A stretch of DNA of 64,000 nt from Bradyrhizobium sp. ISRA430 (GCF_029909975.1 NZ_CP094516.1:7170501-7234500); one strand, 5' to 3'. Positions 1 through 11,674 are shown, counted from the first letter of the stretch. Notes: a model not told the origin generated them from the letters alone. Numbers and translations: made by a program.

Positions 1-3000
1 TTGATCACCGCTCACGAAATCATCCTCGATGCCTGGTCGATTTCTGTTCTGCTCAGAGATCTTCAGCAGAGATATTTAGATCCCGTGGCGCCTTGGCCAG
101 AAAACCGTGCATCACTCTCGGGCTACGCGGCGTGGGAAAAACAACACGTTTCTCCAGAGGCGCTGGAGAACCAACGTCACTATTGGCGTCGTCAGATTGG
201 TGATGATCCGCCGGTGCTTTCGCTTGGAACGGGACGAGCGCGCCCGCAGACTAATTCATACCGCGGCGCCTCGCATCCAGTGCTGCTTGGCAGCGAGTTA
301 TCCAGTCGGGTAAGAGAATTCGCGCGCCGAAATGGCTGCACCACGTCGACAACACTGCTGGCGTGCTTCCAGCTGCTGCTACGAATGTATAGCGGTCAGG
401 ACGATATTGTCGTCGGCATGCCACACGCTGTACGGGATCAACCTGGCAGTGCCGACATCATCGGCTTTTTCCTGAATATGCTGCCGATCCGTGCCGCGAT
501 CGATGCCGGTCAATCCTTTGCTGCTCATGCCACGCGCATCCAGGGCCTGGTCAGCGATGCCATCGCAAATTCGGCCTATCCATTCGGATGGGTGGTCAGG
601 GATACAAGGTTATGTCGCGAACCTGGGCGATCACCGATCTTCCAGGTCATGTTCAACATGTACTCCGAAGCCGCCGAGCCACTTGGTCAAGACGAGTTGG
701 CTCTGACATTCCGCGAGTACGACACAGGCTATGTTAAATTCGACTTAACACTGTACGCGCAAGATCAGGGCGATGAAATTGCGCTCCAGCTGGCGTATGC
801 GGAAGACATATTCTCGACTGATCTGGCTGTTCGCATGGCCAACAATCTGCGCTGTCTGATTGCCGCCTGCGTTGATAAACCGCTTGTGCCCATTGAGGAA
901 CTAAGCTGCCTCAGCGCCTCAGACCTCACTATACTGGATTCGCTGGATGGGTCGACCCAACGATATGAATCTGAATGTCCGCTTGTTGAAGCCTTCGAGC
1001 AGATCAGCGTCTCTAATCACGGCAAAGTAGCATATTTTGGCGAGTTCGGGGAGGTCACGTTTGGCCAGCTGCGTGAGCGCGTAGTAGCTATCCGCTCGTT
1101 ACTGCGGGATATGCAGGTGGGGGCCGGCGATCTGGTCGCCATGCTTGTTGACCGATCGCCGGACGTTGCCGCTGTCATGCTTGCGGCGCGAGGCTTGGAT
1201 GCTGTTGTTGTGCCGATAGCTCCGGAATATCCGCGTGATCGGATCCAACATATCCTGCGAGATAGTGAGCCAAAGCTCTTGGTTCACGCGAATATCACGA
1301 AGCCTGGCTTTGAGATACCGTCGATTTGTCTGTTGACCTTAGAAACGTGCAGTGTGTCGAGGGATGATTTCGCGCCTAGCGACACACCGTCGGATCACCG
1401 AATTGCGAACCTCATATACACGTCCTCCTCAACGGGCCGCGCGAAGGGAGTTCTTATACCAGAAGCGGCCATTCTCAACCGGCTGAACTGGATGTGGCGG
1501 TGTTTTCCCTTCGATGGTACCGACGTCATGGTTATCCAGAAGTCCGCCTGTCTTGTTGCGTCCGCTTGGGAGTATTTTGGTGGGCTTCTGAGAGGTGTGC
1601 CCACGCTGATCCTCACCCAAGGGCAGGTGCTAGATCCGGATCTGTTGTTGTGCAGTTTGGCAAAACATCGCGTGACACGCTTTTTTGCCTCTCCGCCAGT
1701 CCTGTCCGGTCTCATTGGGTCCCAGGAACGGCAACCGCAAAGGACCGCCTTGAGATTGGTCACGAGCAGTGCCGAACCGATGCCTTCCTCGCTGCCCGCT
1801 CGCTGGCGTGAGGCTTTTCCGGGCGTGCCGTTGTGGAACTTCTATGGTGCGACGGAATGTGCGTCCAATGCAGCCGTGCACGAAACATCGGATGCCGATG
1901 ACAACTCGGCGCTCATCCCAGTGGGGCGGCCAATCGACAACGTCAAACTCTACGTGCTCGATTCACGATTGAGGAGAGTGCCTGTGGGAGCCGCCGGCGA
2001 ACTGTGCATCGCGGGCCGCTGCCTGAGCGCTGGGTACTGGCGGGATCAAGATCGGACTGATCGCTGTTTCGTGCCGAATCCGTATGATGGCGGACAATAC
2101 AACGTGCTTTATCGAAGTGGGGACATCGCACGCATCTCAACCAGCGGCCTTCTTGAGATTTGCGGCCGATCGGACAACCAGATCAAGGTGAGGGGCTTCC
2201 GCATCGAGCCGGAGGAGGTCGAAGTTGCCCTTGAGTCTCATCCGGCAATCGCAAAGGCGGCGGTCTTCGCAGAAGGCATCGATGACGATCGCCGCTTGAC
2301 GGCGAGCGTGGTGCCCGCTCGCAAGAATCTCAGCGCTGGAGAGATTCTCGCCCATCTGCGCAACAGGCTGCCATCTGCCATGGTTCCCGCAGCCTTCAGG
2401 TTGGTTGACAGTATTCCCCTGACGACGAGCGGAAAGATAGACCGTGCTCGCCTATCCTCCGTTCCTTACCGCGAGGTAGGAACCAGTCCATCTGCCGAGC
2501 CCCGCACCAGGAACGAACGAGTTCTTGCTCAGATCTGGGAGGATCTATTAGGCGCCAAGGGGGTAGGAATCGACAGCAGTTTCTTTGATATCGGCGGCGA
2601 TTCTCTTCTGAGCGTGCGTTGCGTCACGCTGGCGTGCAAAGCCGGGCTGAATCTCACCGTCAACCAACTTTATCGAACACCAACCATCAGGGAGTTGGCG
2701 GCCGGGGAAGCGGAGGCGGCACCCCACAACGTCGCTTCCGCGGACGGCTTGCTGCCTGTGCCCCCCATAATATCGTTTTGGAATTCTCTTCTCGGTTTTG
2801 ACGAGCATTTTAACATCGGCGATCTGTTCTTCTTGCGCGGCGGCATCCTGAACATCAAGATCCTGGACCGCGCTCTCGCCCATGTCATCGAGAGGCACGA
2901 AGGGCTCAGGCTGCGCGTTGCCCGAACCCAAGATGGACTACGGCTGGGGATTGGGCCTTGTCCGACTGAGCGCATCGTGGAGGAGATCGATCTCGTCCGG

Positions 3001-4158
3001 ATGACCGGCCCAGACCAGCGCAGGACAATCGAGACCGTCTCGGCAAAACGTCAACACATGTTCCGGTTTGACGGTCACACGCCTCTTGTTCACGTCGCAG
3101 CCTTCCGAACTTCGGAAAGCGGCGACTACTATCTGCTGGTGCTGATGCATCATTTCGTAGCAGATGGGATGGGCTATCGGCTATTCCTGGAAGCATTGGA
3201 GGGCGCTTACAACGCCCTTGCTGCAGGCCATGATGTGAATGGTCCCGAGACCGTACAAAGGCTCTCTCCCTGGTTGAAGCGCCTCGAGCACTACGCGAAC
3301 AGCGAAGCACCAGACGAACTCAAGTACTGGGAGGGCATTGACTACGATCAATTCAACTTCCGTGTCAGCGATGCGTCATCGGGCGGCACGAGTGTTGCCG
3401 AAGGAAGCGCGAGAGAGCTTCACGATGCAAGGCTCGGAGGTCGTCGGGAGGATGCGAACGGCCGTTCGCTTCGGGTAGATCAGGCCAAGTACCATCTTGA
3501 GATCGACGGGGAAGCGACAGCGGGTCTCCTCAGTATTGGAGCCGGATCAGCGCATTGTCAGGACTTTGATGTGTTTCTTGCTGCCCTGTCCGGTGCGTGT
3601 GGCGCGCTGTTCGGCAACTACTCGCTCTGGATTGATAGCCTGACCTCGACACGAGGTCGGCTGTTTGACGACTTCGATTCATCTCAGATCATTGGCCTTA
3701 TCAGCGAGCTCGTTCCGCTTCCATTGAATGTCACAGGAAGGGAGTCGCGTTCCGACCGTGCTCGTTCAATAAACCGCCAGCGCAATGCGCTGCCGCGTGG
3801 GGGAATAGGCTTTCGGGCCCTGAAATTCCTGAACCGAGATCCAGCCGTGCGGTCTCGGCTCGATCGCCTGCCGCTGCCCAGAATTGGGGTGAATTATCGC
3901 GCCGGTTTGCAGCGCCATTTCCCACGCCGTTTTCTAGACACAGACCCTTATCCACTTTGGATCGGCGAAAACATGCATCAAGTGGCGGCGATCCACGTCT
4001 TCTGGTTCGATGTCGGATATCAATCGGGACATCTACAGATTGACATCACGTATGATCCGAGCATGGTCGATTATGAGGTGACCCGCCATCTTTGCGCGGT
4101 CTTGCAACAGGAGCTGTTGCAGACGATCAATGAATTCGTAGCGCTGAGGGCGGTGTGA
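1..4158 (+). CDS. Non-ribosomal peptide synthetase, C-terminal part (partial at window edge)
   Basis: Multidomain enzyme that activates an amino acid and joins it to a growing peptide. The frame is open from the first base, so the true start lies outside the window. Domains in order: the end of a condensation domain (about residues 1-300), an adenylation domain (about 330-815; A3-like YTSSSTGRAKGV near 471, NFYGATE near 613, YRSGDIA near 704, TSGKIDR near 810), a carrier domain with the phosphopantetheine site GGDSL near 865, and a second condensation-like domain (about 920-1385) with intact HHFVADG near 1050. The first condensation motif is altered, HEIILDA instead of HHxxxDG. No thioesterase follows, so the terminal condensation-like domain may release the product. 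The MATE gene starts 3 bases after the stop. The substrate cannot be read by eye. Confidence 0.9.
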   Translation: MITAHEIILDAWSISVLLRDLQQRYLDPVAPWPENRASLSGYAAWEKQHVSPEALENQRHYWRRQIGDDPPVLSLGTGRARPQTNSYRGASHPVLLGSELSSRVREFARRNGCTTSTTLLACFQLLLRMYSGQDDIVVGMPHAVRDQPGSADIIGFFLNMLPIRAAIDAGQSFAAHATRIQGLVSDAIANSAYPFGWVVRDTRLCREPGRSPIFQVMFNMYSEAAEPLGQDELALTFREYDTGYVKFDLTLYAQDQGDEIALQLAYAEDIFSTDLAVRMANNLRCLIAACVDKPLVPIEELSCLSASDLTILDSLDGSTQRYESECPLVEAFEQISVSNHGKVAYFGEFGEVTFGQLRERVVAIRSLLRDMQVGAGDLVAMLVDRSPDVAAVMLAARGLDAVVVPIAPEYPRDRIQHILRDSEPKLLVHANITKPGFEIPSICLLTLETCSVSRDDFAPSDTPSDHRIANLIYTSSSTGRAKGVLIPEAAILNRLNWMWRCFPFDGTDVMVIQKSACLVASAWEYFGGLLRGVPTLILTQGQVLDPDLLLCSLAKHRVTRFFASPPVLSGLIGSQERQPQRTALRLVTSSAEPMPSSLPARWREAFPGVPLWNFYGATECASNAAVHETSDADDNSALIPVGRPIDNVKLYVLDSRLRRVPVGAAGELCIAGRCLSAGYWRDQDRTDRCFVPNPYDGGQYNVLYRSGDIARISTSGLLEICGRSDNQIKVRGFRIEPEEVEVALESHPAIAKAAVFAEGIDDDRRLTASVVPARKNLSAGEILAHLRNRLPSAMVPAAFRLVDSIPLTTSGKIDRARLSSVPYREVGTSPSAEPRTRNERVLAQIWEDLLGAKGVGIDSSFFDIGGDSLLSVRCVTLACKAGLNLTVNQLYRTPTIRELAAGEAEAAPHNVASADGLLPVPPIISFWNSLLGFDEHFNIGDLFFLRGGILNIKILDRALAHVIERHEGLRLRVARTQDGLRLGIGPCPTERIVEEIDLVRMTGPDQRRTIETVSAKRQHMFRFDGHTPLVHVAAFRTSESGDYYLLVLMHHFVADGMGYRLFLEALEGAYNALAAGHDVNGPETVQRLSPWLKRLEHYANSEAPDELKYWEGIDYDQFNFRVSDASSGGTSVAEGSARELHDARLGGRREDANGRSLRVDQAKYHLEIDGEATAGLLSIGAGSAHCQDFDVFLAALSGACGALFGNYSLWIDSLTSTRGRLFDDFDSSQIIGLISELVPLPLNVTGRESRSDRARSINRQRNALPRGGIGFRALKFLNRDPAVRSRLDRLPLPRIGVNYRAGLQRHFPRRFLDTDPYPLWIGENMHQVAAIHVFWFDVGYQSGHLQIDITYDPSMVDYEVTRHLCAVLQQELLQTINEFVALRAV

Positions 4159-4161
4159 ATC

Positions 4162-5574
4162 ATGGATGAGCGGAATGCGGAGCTCGCCGTCAAAACCGAT
4201 CGCGATGCGATGCCGAAGAAAAGCCGGCACGTGGATCTATCGGACCAAAAGCTCCCGAGCCTTCTCCTTCGGCTAGCCATTCCCACTGTTATCGGCTTGT
4301 CGATCACCGCGTTACAGCAGCTCCTCAATGCGATCTTTGTTGGGGCACTTGGCGCGCAGGCGATCGCAGCTGTCAGCATGACCATGCCGATCGTGGTCTT
4401 TCTCGCGGCGGCGGGAGAGGGGATCGGTGTCGGAGCCGCCTCCTTCATATCTCGTCATCTTGGTGCTGGTAAGGAAGTGGAGGCGAGTCGAGGTGCGAGT
4501 ACCGCGCTTGCGCTCGCCGCTCCGATCGGTGTCATTATGACCACCCTCCTGCTTTTAGGCCTACGAAGCATCTTCGTCGCACTCGGGGCAACTCCAACCA
4601 TCCTTCCCATCGCGCTTGATTATGCCACGATTCTCTTGCTGGCGTCTCCTGTAATGCTCCTAAACATCGTCAGCGGCTTCATCGCCAGGGCCGAAGGCAA
4701 CACACGATTCAGCATGTGGTCCATGTTGAGCGCTTTCATATTGAACGCGTTCCTTGATCCCCTTTTCATCTTCCTACTGGACCTCGGTGTGCGAGGCGCA
4801 GCCCTAGCAACGCTGCTATCTCAGATCACCGCCATTAGCCTCTACATCGCGTACTTTGCCAAGCGGCGCGGGATCGTCCTCGTCAGGATATCTCAGGTCT
4901 CGTTGCGAGTAGATCGCATCAGGCAGCTCGCGTTCATTGGAGCTCCGGCAGCAATGACGAACATCTTATCCGCTCTTGCCGGCATGTTCCTGTACGGAGC
5001 TGCAGCTCAGTTCGGTGACGAGTTCATCGCGGCGGTGGGAATAGCTGTAAGAATCTTGACCATCGGCGCGCTGCCTATCAACGGCTTTTGTGTCGGCTCT
5101 CAAGCTGTCCTGGGGTTCGGTTGGGGCGCCCGCGATTTTACCCGTGTACTGAAGGTTGCGAAGTTCATGCTCTCTATCACGATTGCGCTTTCCTTTGCGT
5201 ACTCCGCGACCGTTATGGTTTTTGTCCGGCCTTTGGTCAGGTTGTTCAGCGATAGCGATAAGGTCACGGATATTGCGGTCTCGACCTGCATCGTCTTTCA
5301 CCTGTTTTTTGGATTTTACGGTGTTCAGAGTGTCGTGACGGCGATGCTTCAGTCGCTCGGGAGAGCGCGACTCAGCGCGGTCGTGTCTTTCGCGAGGCAG
5401 GGATATCTCTTCATACCGGCGGTACTGTTGCTCCCCGGCATCTCTGGCTTCAGCGGAGTGTTGGCCAGTCAAGCTATCGCGGAGCTAGGCGCCGGAACGA
5501 TTGCGCTGTTCGTCATGTTGCGCCAGTTCGCTGAGCTCAGGCGAGGAGGACCGGCACATTCAGCCAGCGATTGA
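4162..5574 (+). CDS. MATE family efflux transporter
   Basis: Inner-membrane drug/Na+ or H+ antiporter of the MATE family, 470 aa, the usual length, with about twelve hydrophobic segments in two halves. Typical features are the early segment around LAIPTVIGLSITALQQLLNA and the paired half starting near residue 250 (RQLAFIGAPAAMTNILSA). The ATG follows the NRPS stop by 3 bases, so the two are almost certainly co-transcribed and probably translationally coupled. From this context the likely cargo is the NRPS product or a related toxic peptide; that is inference. The reading frame is intact and I see no missing region. Confidence 0.9.
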   Translation: MDERNAELAVKTDRDAMPKKSRHVDLSDQKLPSLLLRLAIPTVIGLSITALQQLLNAIFVGALGAQAIAAVSMTMPIVVFLAAAGEGIGVGAASFISRHLGAGKEVEASRGASTALALAAPIGVIMTTLLLLGLRSIFVALGATPTILPIALDYATILLLASPVMLLNIVSGFIARAEGNTRFSMWSMLSAFILNAFLDPLFIFLLDLGVRGAALATLLSQITAISLYIAYFAKRRGIVLVRISQVSLRVDRIRQLAFIGAPAAMTNILSALAGMFLYGAAAQFGDEFIAAVGIAVRILTIGALPINGFCVGSQAVLGFGWGARDFTRVLKVAKFMLSITIALSFAYSATVMVFVRPLVRLFSDSDKVTDIAVSTCIVFHLFFGFYGVQSVVTAMLQSLGRARLSAVVSFARQGYLFIPAVLLLPGISGFSGVLASQAIAELGAGTIALFVMLRQFAELRRGGPAHSASD

Positions 5575-5610
5575 GAGGGCTCCTTGACTTGATTAGGCAT
5601 CATCCGACGA

Positions 5611-6456
5611 TTGATACACCCCTCGTGGGTGAAACAGCCAGCCGTCCTCTGTTCCGCGCTGGTTGCCAAAGTCGTTGTCATCCTCGGTGAGTACGAGGTT
5701 GGCTAGTTCTTTTGGGATGATTAAGCAAAGAGTTCACGTCGACTGCGCCTTGTTTGTGGCCACAAGGGTTGCGTTAACCTTGTCGATGCGGCCGTGCCAT
5801 TTGTGCGGAAGTGTGAAGCCGCGCTGTAGGAGAAGTCCTCGCTGCTGCAGCTAGCGTGGGCGCTGTCGTAGCAGATGAATCCCAGAATATAAGCCAGGAT
5901 AACGGGGATCCGTCTCCTCGCGTGATCCCATTCCTGCGACAAGGCTTTGACATGCTCGGCCTGATACTAGCCCATCTAGCTTTTGCGACATGGCGGAACG
6001 GGTGCAGGCGCCGGCGATTGGTCTTTGTTCGATTAACTCAGCTGGTGCTCGTAGGCGGCGACCTTTCCCTGATATTCCTCATACCCGCGCTCTTGCAACC
6101 ACCGCTCTCATAACAAGCAAGCGACGGTTGCGTCTTGATCCTTGCAGCTGGTTGATAGCTCTTCTCTAGCTCGTCGGCGTAGGCAGCCCGTGCAAGTTTG
6201 GCATCCGTAAGCGTTTCAAATGCGGTCGCGACCGAACCATTCAGAAGGTGGCCAACTTCAGCTGCAGCCGATCAGCATTACTCTGCCTTTCGCGGGACTG
6301 ATCAAAGTCGTCCTTCGGCACGCAGTCCCGAAGGCGGCCGCTGCTCAATGAGATGATATCTTCGGCGGGTACCTTCGCTTGTCGAGTGCGGACGATATCG
6401 CGGAAACGGAAACCTTTGAGGTCGCGTTTAACCAGCTGGAGAGTGATCGACCGCAT
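5611..6456 (-). pseudogene. Broken GH19/endolysin-like gene, copy 1 (5' and middle parts)
   Basis: Bases 5611-6186 align, with many small indels and stops, to 16322-16905, a second broken copy. On the minus strand one can read an N-terminal piece (about 72 residues from 6456), then after a frameshift SVATAFETLTDAKLARAAYA, then fragments such as AYILGFICYDSA and SEDFSYSAASHF. The better preserved copy contains a PRGVYQLVGREQY segment that resembles the GRGLIQLTGR motif of GH19 chitinase/endolysin folds, so a glycan-cleaving ancestor is suggested but not proven. This copy keeps the N-terminus that copy 2 lacks and has lost the C-terminus. Not translatable as one protein. Confidence 0.7.
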
Positions 6457-6533
6457 CTTTTGCGTATCATGACGCCTGATGAGCGGTTGGCCGGACGTGC
6501 CTACGGTCAGAACCTGAAACCGCCCCTGTCGAT

Positions 6534-6764
6534 ATGATCCGCGTGCTGGAACGTCGCTGGCGGTTCACATATCCACAAGTGAACATTGAAACTGCGCGTC
6601 CGGCATTCGACCGCCAGGTCAGGGCGTTCGGCCAGCAGTCTACCTTGGACTTGTCGCAACTGCGGGTCGGTCTCGTCGGGTGCGAAGGGACGGGCTCTGC
6701 CGCTTTTAAGTTCTATAACGAAAGCCCCGTGAAGCGGATGACGAACATTTTAGTCTCCGATTAG
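6534..6764 (+). pseudogene. ThiF/E1-like adenylyltransferase fragment
   Basis: A 76-residue frame contains AFDRQVRAFGQQ followed by LSQLRVGLVGCEGTGSAAF. This is the N-terminal dinucleotide-binding motif (GxxGxGGTGS) of bacterial ThiF/HesA/E1-like adenylyltransferases, which activate a C-terminal glycine of a ubiquitin-like or sulphur-carrier protein. One glycine of the motif is a glutamate here, and the protein stops soon after, where the family continues for about 200 residues. The rest of the gene is not visible downstream. A truncated remnant; no function expected. Confidence 0.5.
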
Positions 6765-8059
6765 TCTCAAGAGCCGCCGAATTCAGGCGGCTAGGGTTTA
6801 GGCGACATGGATACACAAATGACGTAAGCCGTTAGAACAACTTGTCCATTTGAGGCGACATGTTCGGTACGAGGAGAGATCCAAAGAGGCTACCGCGACG
6901 ACGGGGACTGCCGCGCATGCGGAGGCGGAGGAGTAATCGAGCGCCGTGACGCCGAGAGCATCGATTCGAGAGACCGGGACGCGCCAGGGCGCTAAGAACT
7001 TCCGGCGGATCGCCCTCGAACGCCTCTCCGTTGCATTTCGCCTTTTTCTCCGCGACCGTGAAAGGTGCTGAAGGGGGCACATGCTAGATATGAATGGCGC
7101 CCCTGCAGTTCATGACCGGAGACGCTATCGAGAAACGTGAGCTGTGGGCGATCGGCGAGACATGTCATCGCCGTCACGGGCTCAATCCGTTGCAGCTCGC
7201 GAACGTGCATCGGGCTCTCACCGACGGGTATTGCGCTTGAAGTTGAGCGTCGAACGTAATCGCCTCTCCAGTGAGAGCGATATACATCTGGATCATGTAA
7301 ACCCGGGAGTTCACATCTCGCAATAGTCTTCGCGCTTGAAGTCAAAGCGGAAGTGACATCGCTGGTAACTGCCATCCCGGCAGGACAAGTACTTGATTCA
7401 CTGGAGCCGGCAGCGAACCGCTGCTCGCGCAGTGCACGTCATCGTCTGGTCGAATCCCGGTAACGATCATGCGCCTTGTAAGCTGCGAGGTCTCTCTCCT
7501 TGTCAAACTCATCCGCGACGTCGATGTCGTTGCTCCAAATTGTGCATTGAGGTCGCGCGCAACCGCGAGATTGACCAACAACTCAGCAACAACCCGTCCA
7601 TACATTAATCAAGGCGAGCCTTGGCCGACAGGCGAATCATGGTAGCCGTAGAGGAGATCGCAAGTACGTGGCACAACCAACTTAAGATCGCGATCGGTGC
7701 AACACCGAGTTATTCGCTCTCTTCGGTCTGTACGAAAGATACCAGCTTCATTGCTAGTCGCGATCAGCGAAGAGTAAAGCTCCCAGTCGATTGTAACTAT
7801 GCGCGAGCAGTCGATACCTAAAGGTTCGAGCGCTTAGCCAATGATCTTGGACAGGGCTGGATTTACCAGTCGGCAGCTTTTAGCTGTCCCACCCAGCGAC
7901 CAAGTATGCGTAAGCTGAAGTCTATCGTGGGTGCAGAGCAGGTGCCTGCGGCTACCTGAAGTCGATTGTCCGAGACCTCTTCACCGGCAGTATGCACCAT
8001 CGTGAAGCGCTTCACTCGTTTTCAAGTGTCTATGCTAGGCGCTGCCTTCCCGCAACAAT
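6765..8059. other. Non-coding or decayed stretch
   Basis: About 1.3 kb without a convincing gene. Short open frames occur on both strands but none has a recognisable domain, a credible ribosome site or conserved-looking composition. It lies between the ThiF-like fragment and the IS21 remnant and is probably decayed sequence. Confidence 0.5.
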
Positions 8060-8072
8060 CGCAGCATCGCCC

Positions 8073-8846
<774 letters not shown>

Positions 8847-8849
8847 AGA

Positions 8850-9831
8850 CGCCGCACGAACACGGACTCAATCTGTTGATCAACGAGCTGCGGCTGCCCG
8901 CCATCAAGGTGCTGTGGCCGCAATTCGCCGAGCAGTCTGACAAGGAAGGTTGGCCGGCGGCCCGCTTCCTCGCCACCATTGCCGAGCACGAGATCGCTGA
9001 ACGCGGCCGCCGTCGCATCGAGCGCCACCTTGTCGACCCATGCTGCCAGCCGGAAAGTCCTTCGACAACTCGACTTCGAGTCCGTGCCGATGGTCTCCAA
9101 GGCGCAGGTCACCGCGCTCGCCGCCGACGACGGCTGGCTGGGCAAGGGCGCCAATTTGTTGCTGTTTGGACCTCCCGGTGGCGCAAAGAGCCATCTCGCA
9201 AGTGCCCTCGGCCTCGCTCTGATCGAGAATGGATGGCGTGTTCTCTTCACCAGAACCACCGATCTCGTGCAGAAGCTCCAGGCCGCGCGGCGCGAGCTCA
9301 ACCTCGAGGCCGCCATTTACCGCGCCTTGATCGCTTCGATCTCCTGATCCTCGATGACCTGCCCTACGTCACCAAGGACCAGGCCGAGACCAGCGTGCTG
9401 TTCGAGCTCATCAGCGCACGCTACGAGCGGCGCTCGATCCTGATCGCGCCCAATCCGCCCTTCGGCGAATGGGTTAGGTCTTCCCGGACCCCGCTATGAC
9501 GCTCGCCGCCATCGATCGCCTCGTTCACCGCGCCACCATCGTCGATATGAACGGCGAGAGTTATCGCAGGCGGACCACCCTCGAACGAAAACGCGGACCT
9601 GGACGCCCGCCGTCAAACGCGACACCAAAACAATCGCTGATTCACGCTCCGCGACAATCAGAGCCAACAAACTATCGCGCTGCGACAATCAACGCGGCAA
9701 TCATCCACCTCACCGCGACACCGACTCGCCATCCTGCTTCCCACCCAGATTATCGCGCTATACGTCGGCGTGAACTAGGTCGAGCGCTGTACAGATGCGG
9801 TTGCGACATCGTACGAAACGTACGGATCTGA
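8850..9831 (+). pseudogene. istB: IS21-family IstB helper ATPase, frameshifted
   Basis: AAA+ transposition helper protein broken into at least three frames. The start region reads LLINELRLPAIKVLWPQFAE. The Walker A motif GPPGGAKSHLA is in a second frame near 9170. The Walker B region RFDLLILDDLPYV returns to the first frame near 9340, and the C-terminus (MTLAAIDRLVHRATIVDMNG, then a basic RKRGPGRPP tail) is in a third frame from about 9499. The order and spacing match IstB. It belongs with the istA remnant just upstream. Inactive. Confidence 0.8.
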
Positions 9832-10089
9832 GGTAACAACAACACGACTGCAGAGCGGCCGTCTGGGTTTGTCCGTTACGTACAGAGTTTCTGCGCCAAT
9901 AGCGGACGCAATCTGTCAACGTAAGTGGGCGAGCGGCGGAATAATCCGCACCGCGACGTTCACTGGTTCAAGCTACTGGTTGACGTTCGACGATGGCCCT
10001 GCAGGTCGAGAATGATTGGGGGCTGGGGCGCAGGTGGTCGGTTCTTCCGCAGCCGGCACCTTACAGGCCAGACAATTTGGAGGACTTTT

Positions 10090-11610
10090 ATGAAAATGGT
10101 GAAGAGCCTTTTGCTCGGTTCGGCGGCGGGATTGATTGCTGCAGGCGGAGCGCAGGCGGCCGATCTGCCCGTTAAGGCCAAAGCGATCGAATACGTGAAG
10201 ATCTGCTCGCTGTATGGAGCTGGATTCTACTATATCCCGGGCACCGACACATGCATCAAGCTGGGTGGTTATCTGCGCGCCGACACTGTGCTGGCCACAA
10301 GCTCTGACTTTAGCGGCGCCCTCGGTGGTGTAGCTGGTGCCCGCAACCGATTGAGCAATTACTACACGACCCGGACCCGCCAAGATTTGCAAATCGATAC
10401 GCGCACCGCGACCGAATACGGCGTCGTCCGGACATTCGCCGAGCTCGCGTTCACTTGGACCGCTGGTACCTATAGCGGTGCTGGAACGACCGCCGTAAAT
10501 GGCTCCACGGCTTACACGTCGTCGGTCGGTTCTGCGGTCGCTGGTGGATCGCTGGGTATGTACTACGCTTTCATCCAGTTCGCCGGCTTCACATTTGGTA
10601 AAGCGGAGTCGCAGTTTAGAACCCCCTGGGCAGAATATCCCGCAAACAATCTTGAGTTGCCAGGAAGTGGCGGATGGGATCCTGTGAATCAGATCACTTA
10701 CACCGCTGATTTCGGTCAGGGCATCACGGCTTCTATCTCCGCCCAAGATCAGGTCGCAAACTATACGACCAACATCTGGAACGTGAGCGGTGCGACGGCA
10801 GCGGGTATTTCGACCGGTTCTTATGGAGCCAACGATATCGGCGGTTCGCGAGCGCCAGACTTCGTGGCGAAGGTCCGTGTTGACCAGGCGTGGGGTCTCT
10901 TCCAGGCGTCGTTTGCCGCGCACCTCAATCATGCGGCCTATTATGGCGCTTCCGAAGTCACCGACCATCCGGGGGACAAGTGGGGCTGGGCTGGACAGTT
11001 GGCCTTGTCGATCAAAAACATCCCGACCGGCGCAGGCGACACGATCAATTTGACCGGCGTATATACGAACGGCGCGAGTGCATACAACTTCCACGACTTT
11101 CTGCCTTCAACCTTCGCGATGTACGGTGGTACCGGCCTTGCTGGTGCATACCAAAGTCTCGGGTTTAGTGGCGTGTCAGACTCTGTGTTCGTCACGGGCG
11201 CTGGACAGGAGCTGACCACAACCTACGGATTCAACGGCGGCTATACCCACAATTGGGATCCATACTGGAACACATCGATCTTCGGCGCTTGGGCCGCTGT
11301 CCGGTACAATAACACGGCCAAAGGCTACATCTGCGGCGCGGTCGTCGCAACTGTCGCTCTCTCGACTGGTCTCGCCGGCTGCAATCCCGACTTTAACTAC
11401 GCGGCCGTCGGCACGAAGACGTCCTGGACTCCGGTCAGAAACCTGACCTTCACCGGTGAACTCGCTTATGTGATGCTCGATCAAAAATATGCAAGCGGAA
11501 GCACTGCGGCTCTCCCGCTGCAATCGGGGATCGCAAAGCCTGCTGCTGCCTACGAGCTGAAGGACCAGAACAGCCTCGTGCTGCTGCTCCGCGCTCAGCG
11601 CAACTTCTAA
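10090..11610 (+). CDS. Outer-membrane porin (alphaproteobacterial Porin_2 type)
   Basis: Trimeric beta-barrel porin for passive uptake of small hydrophilic solutes through the outer membrane, 506 aa. The start at 10090 is chosen because a strong TTGGAGGA ribosome site lies 6-12 bases upstream and because MKMVKSLLLGSAAGLIAAGG is followed by a clean signal-peptidase site (AQAA-DLP). The frame is open further upstream to 9925 but that part has no signal-peptide character. Mature features include CIKLGGYLRADT near the N-terminus, alternating Gly/aromatic barrel strands and a terminal phenylalanine (LLLRAQRNF), the usual barrel end. Monocistronic, with its own terminator. This protein style is very common in Bradyrhizobium. 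Confidence 0.93.
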   Translation: MKMVKSLLLGSAAGLIAAGGAQAADLPVKAKAIEYVKICSLYGAGFYYIPGTDTCIKLGGYLRADTVLATSSDFSGALGGVAGARNRLSNYYTTRTRQDLQIDTRTATEYGVVRTFAELAFTWTAGTYSGAGTTAVNGSTAYTSSVGSAVAGGSLGMYYAFIQFAGFTFGKAESQFRTPWAEYPANNLELPGSGGWDPVNQITYTADFGQGITASISAQDQVANYTTNIWNVSGATAAGISTGSYGANDIGGSRAPDFVAKVRVDQAWGLFQASFAAHLNHAAYYGASEVTDHPGDKWGWAGQLALSIKNIPTGAGDTINLTGVYTNGASAYNFHDFLPSTFAMYGGTGLAGAYQSLGFSGVSDSVFVTGAGQELTTTYGFNGGYTHNWDPYWNTSIFGAWAAVRYNNTAKGYICGAVVATVALSTGLAGCNPDFNYAAVGTKTSWTPVRNLTFTGELAYVMLDQKYASGSTAALPLQSGIAKPAAAYELKDQNSLVLLLRAQRNF

Positions 11611-11674
11611 AGTCCATTCAACCTAGCGAAGGAGAAAACGCGACTTCATAGATGTAAATCTAACCTCCAAGAAA

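Noticed and set aside
9925..10089. Upstream extension of the porin frame
   Set aside because: It has no signal-peptide character, and a strong ribosome site with a normal signal peptide starts at 10090.
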